From an uncultured Bacilli bacterium (lineage in GTDB: Bacteria > Bacillota_I > Bacilli_A > RF39 > UBA660), in NCBI GenBank assembly GCA_947628635.1, contig CANRAX010000003.1, positions 1-24,708 on the forward strand: a stretch of 24,708 nt of DNA, read 5' to 3'. Shown one piece after another: positions 5,727 through 12,117 of this stretch. The position numbers were made by a program, and so were the translations under genes. How positions within the stretch are numbered: the stretch's first letter is position 1; each line of letters opens with the position of its first letter. Below the pieces are notes generated by a model. That model had not been told where the DNA came from. It made no database searches and was given only the letters and a program-made list of their open reading frames with translations.

Positions 5727-7901
5727 TTATTTTTTACTCTTTGCTTTAACTAATTTTTCTTTTGGCTTTGGCAAAGCGTCTTTTCTAGAGAAGTTTTGGC
5801 GACCTTTTTTGTCAGTTCCTAGAGCTTTAACTATTATCTCATCGCCGACTTTAACAACATCTTCAGGTTTTTCAACACGTTCATAAGCAAGTTGTGATAC
5901 ATGAACTAATCCTTCACAACCTGGCCAAAGCTCTACGAAGCAACCAAAATCTTCTATTTTTACAACTTTGGCTTCATATATTTTGCCAACTTCTACTTCT
6001 CTTACGATATCTTCAATCATCTTTCTTGTCTTTTCTATTATTTCCTTATCAGAATGATAAATAATAACACGACCATCATCTTCAAGTTCAACTTTTACAG
6101 CATTGATATTAGTAACTTCAGTAACGTTAGAAGCTTCACAAATTATTTTAGTAATTGTTTCGCCACCTTTACCAATGACATCTTTAATTCGTAAAGGATT
6201 AATATTAAATGTAACCATTTTTGGAGCATACTTAGAAACTTCCTTGCGAGGTTCTTTGATTTGTTTTTCAATTACTTTTAAGATTTCTAAGCGAGCCTTT
6301 TTAGCTTGAGCTAGAGCTTCTTTTAAAATTTGTTCTGTTATACCTTTAATTTTAATATCCATTTGTAAGGCAGTTATTCCATCTTTAGTTCCAGCTACTT
6401 TAAAGTCCATATCACCTAAGTGATCTTCCATACCTTGGATATCTGTAAGAATGGTATAATCATTACCAGCAGTAATTAACCCCATAGCAATACCAGCAAC
6501 GGGAGCTTTAATTGGAACTCCGGCAGCCATTAAAGACATACAACCAGCGCAAATACTAGCTTGAGATGATGAGCCATTAGACTCTAAAATTTCTGAAACA
6601 ACACGAATTGTGTATGGGAACTCTTCTTCACTTGGTATAACTTGAGCTAAAGCTTTTTCACCTAAAGCACCATGACCAATTTCTCTTCGTCCAGGAGCGC
6701 CATAACGTCCTGTTTCACCTACTGAAAACTGAGGAAAATTGTAATGTAACATAAATCTTTTTTGATCTTCAATGCTTAAACCATCTATAATTTGATGTTC
6801 ATTTAAAGCACCTAATGTTGTTACAGACAAACTTTGTGTTTCTCCTCTTGTAAATAATGCTGAGCCATGAGTTCTTGGTAAAAGATCAATATCAGTTGAA
6901 AGTTTTCTTATTTCATCCATTTTTCTTCCATCAGATCTTATATGTTCTTTAACAACAATATTTCTAAATAATTCATATTCAATTTGAGAAACAACCATAT
7001 CAGCTTTTACAAGTAATTCTTTTAACTCTTCTTCTTTTAATTGTTCCTCATTTTCTTTAGTATAAAGCTCTATTATTTCTTCTTTTATTTCATCAATAGT
7101 AGCATATTTTTTTAACTTATCCTTTATTCGAAGAGCTTTATCCATTTTTTTGGTAATTAAACCTCTAATTCTAGTAATCATTTCTTCATCTGGAACTAAG
7201 GTTTCATATTCCATTTTTTCTTCGCCAATTTCTTTAATTATTTTTTCTTGGAATTTAATCAATTCTTTAACGGCTTTATGTCCAAACATTAAGGCTTCTA
7301 ACATAATATCTTCGTTTACTTGTTTAGCACTAGATTCTACCATATTAATAGCTTCTTTTGTACCAGCAACTGTTAAATCTAGTTCACTTATTTCTAATTC
7401 CTCAGGTGTTGGATTAATAACAAATTTACCATTTATACGACCTACTTTAACACCAGCAATAGGACCATTAAAAGGAATTTTTGAAATACTAACAGCTAAA
7501 GATGAACCTAACATAGCTGTTAATTCAGGAGAACAATCTTGATCAACAGATAAAACAGTTGAAATAATTTGAACTTCATTTTTAAAACCATCTGGGAATA
7601 AAGGACGCATTGGTCTATCAATCATACGTGCCGCTAAAGTAGCAGCTTCACTAGGACGCCCTTCTCTTTTAATAAAACCTCCTGGTATTTTACCAACTGA
7701 ATATAGTTTTTCTTGATAATTAACAGTTAATGGAAAAAAATCAGATAATAAGTTAACATTTTTAGAAACAACAGCCGCTGTTAAAACAACAGTATCATTA
7801 TATCTTACTAAAACAGCTCCATCAGCTTGTTTAGCAAGTTCTCCATGTTCTACTATGATTTTTCTTCCGTGAAAATCTAATTCAAATTTTTTCTTTTTCA
7901 T
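5727..7901 (-). CDS. pnp: Polyribonucleotide nucleotidyltransferase (PNPase)
   Basis: Phosphorolytic 3'-to-5' exoribonuclease of the RNA degradosome. It releases nucleoside diphosphates from RNA and is trimeric in characterised homologs. 724 residues, the usual length. Order: first RNase PH domain (about 10-230), alpha-helical linker (about 240-310), second RNase PH domain (about 315-545, with RSDGRKMDEIR, 'LFTRGETQSL' and 'ESNGSSSQASICAG'), a KH domain (about 555-615, 'IKDVIGKGGETI') and an S1 domain (about 625-695, 'GKIYEAKVVKIEDFGCFVELW'). The C-terminus is a short Lys-rich tail. The SD GAGGT is five bases before ATG. Pnp commonly follows rpsO; here an unknown gene lies between them. Confidence 0.99.
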   Translation of the reverse strand: MKKKKFELDFHGRKIIVEHGELAKQADGAVLVRYNDTVVLTAAVVSKNVNLLSDFFPLTVNYQEKLYSVGKIPGGFIKREGRPSEAATLAARMIDRPMRPLFPDGFKNEVQIISTVLSVDQDCSPELTAMLGSSLAVSISKIPFNGPIAGVKVGRINGKFVINPTPEELEISELDLTVAGTKEAINMVESSAKQVNEDIMLEALMFGHKAVKELIKFQEKIIKEIGEEKMEYETLVPDEEMITRIRGLITKKMDKALRIKDKLKKYATIDEIKEEIIELYTKENEEQLKEEELKELLVKADMVVSQIEYELFRNIVVKEHIRSDGRKMDEIRKLSTDIDLLPRTHGSALFTRGETQSLSVTTLGALNEHQIIDGLSIEDQKRFMLHYNFPQFSVGETGRYGAPGRREIGHGALGEKALAQVIPSEEEFPYTIRVVSEILESNGSSSQASICAGCMSLMAAGVPIKAPVAGIAMGLITAGNDYTILTDIQGMEDHLGDMDFKVAGTKDGITALQMDIKIKGITEQILKEALAQAKKARLEILKVIEKQIKEPRKEVSKYAPKMVTFNINPLRIKDVIGKGGETITKIICEASNVTEVTNINAVKVELEDDGRVIIYHSDKEIIEKTRKMIEDIVREVEVGKIYEAKVVKIEDFGCFVELWPGCEGLVHVSQLAYERVEKPEDVVKVGDEIIVKALGTDKKGRQNFSRKDALPKPKEKLVKAKSKK

Positions 7902-7952
7902 ATACTACCTCTTTACTAGCATAATTTTTTTAAACTAGTCCTCTCTAATTTT

Positions 7953-7982
7953 ATTATAAACCTATTTTTTATTTTTTAGCAA
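7953..7982 (-). promoter_or_regulatory. Promoter of pnp
   Basis: -35 TTGCTA (7977-7982), 18-base spacer, -10 TATAAT (7953-7958) on the minus strand, overlapping the 3' end of the upstream gene. The leader would be about 45 bases. Confidence 0.5.
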
Positions 7983-8829
7983 AAACTCTTTCTTTATCAT
8001 TTACAGTTATAATTTCAGTAAATCTTTTTTCTAATTCATCGAGAATATTTTTTAATTCATTTGTACTTATGAAGGTTAATTTTGCAGGAAGTTTAAAGAA
8101 CTTATCTTTTGCATATTTTAGGTCTTTTTTTACACTATTTAAATAAATTTCTTTTTTTTCTATCTTTTGTACTATATTAGAAAACTCATTGGAAATATTG
8201 ATATTAAGATTATTTAATCTACTTTGTAACGTTAATAAATTTTCTTTATTAGTTTTTAATCTTTTTAATAAATAATCAATACTAATATCTTCTCGAGCTA
8301 TTAAATAATAATCTTTTTCTTCGGTATTATAAGCATAAGTTTCATCACCTAATGGTAAAAAGATTTTTTCATTACTTTTTAAAAAAGTAAAAGGATTAAC
8401 AAAAACTTTTTTTATTTTATTAGTATTTAGATCATAAGATTTTTCAACAACTTTGTTAGTTTGTAAGTCTTTTTCAAGAAACAAAGCTTCAGTAATATTA
8501 TTATCACTAGAATATACTTTTATTTTTCTTTCATCAGGGGCAAAATTACTTTTAAAAGTATATGTTTTACAAAGCTTTTTATCAGATGAAAATTTAATAT
8601 TTTCACAATTTATTGTAAATAACTTAGCATTATTTTTTAAAATTAAACTATAATTTTCTTTTGAAGGTGTTTCTTCTTTTATAAATTTAGCTTTATAATC
8701 TTTATTACCAGCTTTTATTACAAAAGAAATATCTGATAATGTTTGTTCTTGGGCTAATCTATCTAATAATTGATAAATTCTCATTTCTTTTTCTAAATAA
8801 TTTTCCATTGTAAACGTCATCCCTCTCAT
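7969..8829 (-). CDS. Unknown protein with C-terminal coiled coil, between rpsO and pnp
   Basis: 286 residues in the long frame; no family recognised. No signal peptide and no membrane segment. The N-terminal two thirds look like a beta-rich globular domain with alternating charged and aromatic residues. About 190-250 is a Leu/Asn/Lys-rich helical region likely to form a coiled coil ('LLKRLKTNKENLLTLQSRLN'). The start is uncertain: the SD-like GAGAGG is immediately before the ATG at 8820 and 13 bases before the ATG at 8808 (MENYLEK), while the ATG at 8829 overlaps the SD. It lies between the rpsO terminator and the pnp promoter, so expression may depend on read-through from rpsO. Base composition is like its neighbours, giving no sign of transfer. 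Confidence 0.7.
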   Translation of the reverse strand: MRGMTFTMENYLEKEMRIYQLLDRLAQEQTLSDISFVIKAGNKDYKAKFIKEETPSKENYSLILKNNAKLFTINCENIKFSSDKKLCKTYTFKSNFAPDERKIKVYSSDNNITEALFLEKDLQTNKVVEKSYDLNTNKIKKVFVNPFTFLKSNEKIFLPLGDETYAYNTEEKDYYLIAREDISIDYLLKRLKTNKENLLTLQSRLNNLNINISNEFSNIVQKIEKKEIYLNSVKKDLKYAKDKFFKLPAKLTFISTNELKNILDELEKRFTEIITVNDKERVFAKK

Positions 8830-8840
8830 TTACATTTTTT

Positions 8841-8876
8841 AAAAAGCAAAAAAATAAACACAAAAAACAAGTGTCT
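8841..8876 (-). terminator. Probable terminator of rpsO
   Basis: On the minus strand AGACAC (8876-8871) pairs with GTGTTT (8861-8856) with one G-U, a nine-base loop, and then an ATTTTTTT run. The stem overlaps the rpsO stop codon. The stem is short, so termination may be partial. Confidence 0.45.
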
Positions 8877-9144
8877 ACTTTCTTAAACCTAATTTTTTAA
8901 TTACTTCTCGATAACTTTGAATATCTTTTTTTGCTAGATACTGTAACATATTACGACGTTGACCAACTTTTTTAAGAAGTCCCCTACGAGAATGATGATC
9001 GTGAATATGTACTTTTAAATGTTCTGTTAATTCATTGATTTCTTTAGTTAAAATTGCAATTTGAACTTCACAAGAACCAGTATCTTTTTCGTTTTTAGCA
9101 AATTCTTTAATTATTTTGGCCTTTTCTTCTTTAGTTAATGCCAC
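8875..9144 (-). CDS. rpsO: 30S ribosomal protein S15
   Basis: Primary 16S rRNA-binding protein of the small-subunit platform. From the chosen GTG start it is 89 residues (M-ALTKEEKAKIIKEF), exactly the family length, with conserved 'GSCEVQIAILTKEINELTEHLK', 'HDHHSRRGLLKKVGQRR' and 'YLAKKD' stretches. The longer frame starts at a GTG that is part of the SD (AAGGAAGTG), so it is rejected. A promoter and an approximately 80-base leader lie upstream. Confidence 0.98.
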   Translation of the reverse strand: MALTKEEKAKIIKEFAKNEKDTGSCEVQIAILTKEINELTEHLKVHIHDHHSRRGLLKKVGQRRNMLQYLAKKDIQSYREVIKKLGLRK

Positions 9145-9225
9145 GAAAAACACTTCCTTTCATCTAAATTCGCTACTACTAAGTAAGAAGTCGGAAATTC
9201 TTCAAACTGAGTACCAGTAAGCTAG
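9145..9225 (-). promoter_or_regulatory. rpsO 5' leader, candidate S15 autoregulatory element
   Basis: The RNA between the inferred start (about 9225) and the GTG is about 80 bases long, long for this window. It contains two small hairpins, ACTG/CAGT around GTACT and GAAG/CTTC around AATTTCCGA, followed by the SD. S15 represses its own mRNA through structured leaders in several bacteria. Function here is inferred from position and length only. Confidence 0.4.
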
Positions 9226-9227
9226 TT

Positions 9228-9258
9228 GTATTATACAATAAATATACATCTTATGCAA
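9228..9258 (-). promoter_or_regulatory. Promoter of rpsO
   Basis: On the minus strand TTGCAT, a 17-base spacer and a perfect TATAAT. Coordinates are approximate to a few bases. Confidence 0.65.
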
Positions 9259-9321
9259 GAATATTTTTATTTTAGTAATATTTATGAGAAAAAATGTGAT
9301 ATATTATTAGTGGTGATGTAA

Positions 9322-10008
9322 GTGGATAGGCGTATTTTAATAAAAAATGTATTTAAATTAATTTTAGTTTTGTTAATATTTAATTATAGTTATTTATTTC
9401 AGTATATACCAATAATTATTTTTAAAATGGATGTTAAAAATATTTCATTAGCAACGAATGTTTGGCTTAATTTTTTCGCTAACGTGTGTTTAATGATAGT
9501 ATTAGCTTTATTATATAGAAAAGAATTAGTAAATGAATTTAAGAAATTTAAAGCAAAGTTCTTTGATAATATTAATGTAGGTTTTAATTATTGGATATTG
9601 GGTACTTTTATTATGATTGTATCTAACTTAATTATAAATGCCTTTTTTAAAACTGGTGGGGCAACTAATGAACAACTTGTGCAGAAAATGATTTCTAATT
9701 TACCTTATATTATGCTTTTAAATGCTGGTTTAGTGGCACCTTTTAATGAAGAAATCGTTTTTCGTAAAGCTTTTAAAAATATTATAAAAAATAAATATAT
9801 CTTTGCAATAGTTTCTTTTCTTGTATTTGGATTTGTTCATGTTTTAGGTAATGCTTCTTCTTGGGTTGAATATTTATACATTATACCTTATGGGGCTCTT
9901 GGAGCGGTCTTTGCTTTAGCTGATTATAAAACAGATACTGTTTTTACTTCGATTTCTATGCATATGTTTCATAATTTCTTTTTAACCTTACTTTCGATAA
10001 TAATTTAA
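9322..10008 (+). CDS. CPBP family intramembrane glutamic endopeptidase
   Basis: 228 residues, about six to seven membrane segments. It carries the ABI/CPBP (type II CAAX protease-like) motifs: EExxxR at 143-148 (NEEIVFRK), the FxxxH motif ending at H173 (FGFVHV), and HxxxN around 214-218 (HMFHN). Bacterial members are membrane proteases or bacteriocin-immunity-like proteins; eukaryotic Rce1 removes CAAX tripeptides. The substrate is unknown. The GTG start is preceded by GGTGAT at four bases. It is divergent from rpsO and convergent with the gene at 10022, sharing a bidirectional terminator. Confidence 0.9.
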   Translation: MDRRILIKNVFKLILVLLIFNYSYLFQYIPIIIFKMDVKNISLATNVWLNFFANVCLMIVLALLYRKELVNEFKKFKAKFFDNINVGFNYWILGTFIMIVSNLIINAFFKTGGATNEQLVQKMISNLPYIMLLNAGLVAPFNEEIVFRKAFKNIIKNKYIFAIVSFLVFGFVHVLGNASSWVEYLYIIPYGALGAVFALADYKTDTVFTSISMHMFHNFFLTLLSIII

Positions 10009-10034
10009 AAGATGCTTTCAATCAAGCATCTTTT
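10007..10034. terminator. Bidirectional terminator between convergent genes
   Basis: A perfect 11-bp stem AAAAGATGCTT (10007-10017)/AAGCATCTTTT (10024-10034) with loop TCAATC. Both strands end in a T run. The stem overlaps the stop codon (10022-10024) of the minus-strand gene. Confidence 0.9.
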
Positions 10035-10597
10035 TCTCTACCTCTTTTTATTTTCAAATCAAATATTCCTATAATTAAACAAATTACTAACTGAATTACT
10101 AAAGTAATTAAGTAGCCTTTCCAAAAATTATTTAAAGCTAGTTTATTTAAATAGATAAGAGTATAAAACATATAGTTAATTATTAAAGAAAACATATATG
10201 TTCCTACTACTAAAAAATAATTTTCTTCTTTAGTATTATTTAACAAAAAGGCATAAATAGTAATATTTACAAATTGACTAATAACATAACCACAAAATTC
10301 TCCACTAATATCCGTTAAAAGAAGATTGGATTTTAACATAATTGTTATTAATGTATAAAAAAGTACTAAAGCTAAACCAGAAGCTGAAACGGAAACAATT
10401 GCTTTTTTATAGCCATACTTTTTCATAATGTAATTAGCAATAAAGTAAACACTTGGTAGTAAAAATAATGCATAGGTTAAGTTCACTCCAAAAATGGTAA
10501 ATGTATATTTTTTCAAAGATTCTAAAAAAATTGTTAAAGTTACTAAAATCAATGAATAAAGCCAACTATCATTATAAATTTCATCTTTTTTAGCCAT
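10022..10597 (-). CDS. VUT/queuosine precursor transporter-like membrane protein
   Basis: 191 residues with about six membrane segments. The stretch 'GEFCGYVISQFVNITIYAFLL' resembles the ...SQxVD... segment of the VUT/QPTR (DUF165, YhhQ-like) family, which imports queuosine precursors. Length and topology agree, but the motif is loose, so this is a family-level guess. ATG follows AGGGTGATTAT. It ends at a TGA stop inside a bidirectional terminator. It has its own promoter region with a palindrome over the -10. No preQ1 riboswitch was recognised upstream. Confidence 0.5.
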   Translation of the reverse strand: MAKKDEIYNDSWLYSLILVTLTIFLESLKKYTFTIFGVNLTYALFLLPSVYFIANYIMKKYGYKKAIVSVSASGLALVLFYTLITIMLKSNLLLTDISGEFCGYVISQFVNITIYAFLLNNTKEENYFLVVGTYMFSLIINYMFYTLIYLNKLALNNFWKGYLITLVIQLVICLIIGIFDLKIKRGREKDA

Positions 10598-10616
10598 ATA
10601 ATCACCCTTTCTATCA

Positions 10617-10628
10617 TTACAATTGTAA
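10617..10628. promoter_or_regulatory. 12-bp palindrome TTACAATTGTAA over the promoter -10
   Basis: A perfect inverted repeat 20 bases upstream of the transporter start. On the minus strand its left half forms an extended -10 (TGTTACAAT). The core TACA-N2-TGTA matches the half-site layout of BlaI/MecI/CopY-type operators. Operator function is inferred; AT-rich DNA makes chance palindromes common. Confidence 0.35.
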
Positions 10629-10702
10629 CATAATAGTTTAATTAAGAAAAGGAAAATATTTTAAACATTATGTTTTTTTTGGAGAAAAGCAATTAAAAAA
10701 AG

Positions 10703-10731
10703 GCAAAAAAAAAGCACATTTCTATGCTCTT
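10703..10731 (-). terminator. Intrinsic terminator of efp
   Basis: On the minus strand AAGAGCA (10731-10725) pairs with TGCTTTT (10716-10710) with an eight-base loop, continuing into a long T run. The efp stop codon (10722-10724) lies in the loop. Confidence 0.7.
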
Positions 10732-11279
10732 GATACATATTTTCCATCACTTGTAGAAATAATAATTGTTTCTCCTTCTTCTATAAATAAAGGAACCCTT
10801 ACTGTTAAACCAGTTTCTAAGGTAGCGTCTTTCATAGCGTTAGTAGTTGTATTACCTTTAACAGCTGGTTCTGTATGAGTAACTATTAATTCAACCTTAT
10901 CAGGTAAATCTAGTCCTAAAATTTCACCTTCATAACTAGTAATGTAAACTTCTAAATTTTCTTTTAAGAACTTGGCATTATCTCCAATTGATGTAGCATT
11001 TAATTCTAATTGCTCATAAGTATCCATGTTCATAAAATAATAAACATCACTCATATTATATAAATATTGCATTAATTGCTTTTCAATACGAGCTGTTGCT
11101 ACCTTAACACCAGCATTAAATGTTTGCTCAAAAATGGCACCCGTTCTTAAATTTTTAAGTTTAGCTTTAACAATGGCAGCACCTTTTCCAGGTTTTACGT
11201 GTTGTGTTTCCATAACAACATAAATATTACCTTCATATTCAATTGTAATACCATTTTTTAAATCGTTTGTACTTATCAT
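10722..11279 (-). CDS. efp: Elongation factor P
   Basis: Relieves ribosome stalling at polyproline by entering the E site. 185 residues with the three expected OB-like domains: the KOW-like N-domain with the tip loop VKPGKGAA (K32 is the residue modified in homologs), the central domain 'YYFMNMDTYEQLEL', and the C-domain 'VRVPLFIEEGETIIISTSDGKYVSRA'. The SD AGAGGTGAG is well placed. No EpmA/B-type modification genes are seen here. A hairpin-T-run lies only 20 bases before the start, between rpmG and efp. Confidence 0.98.
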   Translation of the reverse strand: MISTNDLKNGITIEYEGNIYVVMETQHVKPGKGAAIVKAKLKNLRTGAIFEQTFNAGVKVATARIEKQLMQYLYNMSDVYYFMNMDTYEQLELNATSIGDNAKFLKENLEVYITSYEGEILGLDLPDKVELIVTHTEPAVKGNTTTNAMKDATLETGLTVRVPLFIEEGETIIISTSDGKYVSRA

Positions 11280-11299
11280 TTTCTCACCTCTAAAAATTA

Positions 11300-11323
11300 A
11301 AAAATAAGTTGGAGCTTATTTTT
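11300..11323 (-). terminator. Terminator/attenuator between rpmG and efp
   Basis: A perfect 9-bp stem on the minus strand, AAAAATAAG (11323-11315)/CTTATTTTT (11308-11300), loop CTCCAA, with T continuing for one more base. It overlaps the rpmG stop codon, and the efp SD begins about ten bases after it. Confidence 0.65.
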
Positions 11324-11486
11324 ATTTCTTTTCCTTATGCAATGTATGTTTTCTACATCTAGGACAGTATCTATTTAATTCAAGACGTTCTGTTGTATTT
11401 TTTACATTTCTTTCTTCACGATAGTTTTCTTCTTTACATTCACTACATACAAGAGTTTTTAATTGTCTATTTCCTACTTTAGCCAT
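11322..11486 (-). CDS. rpmG: 50S ribosomal protein L33
   Basis: A small gene of 54 residues: MAKVGNRQLKTLVCSEC..., then TERLELNRYCPRCRKHTLHKEKK. This is a complete L33 of the zinc-binding type, with two CxxC pairs (C14/C17 and C41/C44), and the length is usual. The SD GGAGGG stands six bases before ATG. A strong extended -10 promoter lies directly upstream. Confidence 0.96.
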   Translation of the reverse strand: MAKVGNRQLKTLVCSECKEENYREERNVKNTTERLELNRYCPRCRKHTLHKEKK

Positions 11487-11513
11487 AATATCCCTCCTTA
11501 CACGCCTATATGT

Positions 11514-11541
11514 ATTATATCAAATTTTTTTATATTTTCAA
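11514..11541 (-). promoter_or_regulatory. Promoter of rpmG
   Basis: -35 TTGAAA (11536-11541), 16-base spacer, -10 TATAAT (11514-11519) with the extended TGA in front, on the minus strand. One of the strongest promoters in the window. Confidence 0.8.
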
Positions 11542-11597
11542 GTAAAATCAACTAAAAGTCATAAAAATTGATCTTTCTTATAATTATCTTGAAGTTA

Positions 11598-12056
11598 TTA
11601 AATTTTCTTTTCATAAATTTTAGATTTATTTACTTCTTTAGCTGTTAGCTTATCTTCACTATTTAAATAATTTTGAAAAAAAGAAAAACATTTATCTATA
11701 TCTTCTTTAATATCTTCAGCGGCTTCTTCATTATCTATAACTTCTGTGTTATTCATTAGATAATATTCATAATCATTAAATTGTGTTAATAATCCACGAA
11801 GTTGATAATCTAGTTTTTCATCAATTTCATCTTGAAGAAAATTATATATTTTGAGATAATCAAGGAATTTTTGTTTTTCAATGTCTTTTTTTGCTTCTTT
11901 ATAGCCATAATGAGTACCCATCACACCTAAGATAAAACTCATAATTACAACTAAAATACCTCTTTTATAAAGTCTTTTGTTATCATTCATTAACTCTTCT
12001 ATTAACTTATCTTTATCTTTTTCTTCATTTTTTAATAAATCATTATTTTTTGCCAT
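11598..12056 (-). CDS. Small single-pass membrane protein of unknown function
   Basis: 152 residues from the ATG that follows GGGGGAG. The frame continues to 12092, but that extension runs through the promoter -10, so the short form is chosen. N-terminal about 28 residues are charged and helical (KNNDLLKNEEKDKDKLIEEL). One membrane segment (about 33-50) follows, then a charged, probably coiled-coil C-terminal part ('EAKKDIEKQKFLDYLKIYNFLQDEIDEKL') and an acidic stretch. No family recognised. It lies between the PBP gene and rpmG and has its own promoter, so co-function with the PBP is only a possibility. Confidence 0.75.
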   Translation of the reverse strand: MAKNNDLLKNEEKDKDKLIEELMNDNKRLYKRGILVVIMSFILGVMGTHYGYKEAKKDIEKQKFLDYLKIYNFLQDEIDEKLDYQLRGLLTQFNDYEYYLMNNTEVIDNEEAAEDIKEDIDKCFSFFQNYLNSEDKLTAKEVNKSKIYEKKI

Positions 12057-12080
12057 TTCAATCTCCCCCTGACTCGCATT

Positions 12081-12109
12081 ATTATACCCCATTCAAACTT
12101 TTATAGCAA
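12081..12109 (-). promoter_or_regulatory. Promoter of the small membrane protein gene
   Basis: -35 TTGCTA (12104-12109), 17-base spacer, -10 TATAAT (12081-12086) on the minus strand, located just past the PBP stop codon. Confidence 0.7.
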
Positions 12110-12117
12110 GAATTTTT

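Noticed and set aside
10598..10700. A preQ1 riboswitch before the queuosine-precursor-transporter-like gene
   Set aside because: No class I preQ1 hairpin and A-rich tail pattern could be found in the leader.
11521..11597. Terminator behind the small membrane protein gene
   Set aside because: An eight-pair AU-rich stem (AAGATCAA/TTGATTTT) with a 16-base loop is possible, but there is no proper T run; too weak to call.
12057..12092. N-terminal extension of the small membrane protein (start at 12092)
   Set aside because: The extension covers the promoter -10 TATAAT, and the SD GGGGGAG fits the ATG at 12056.
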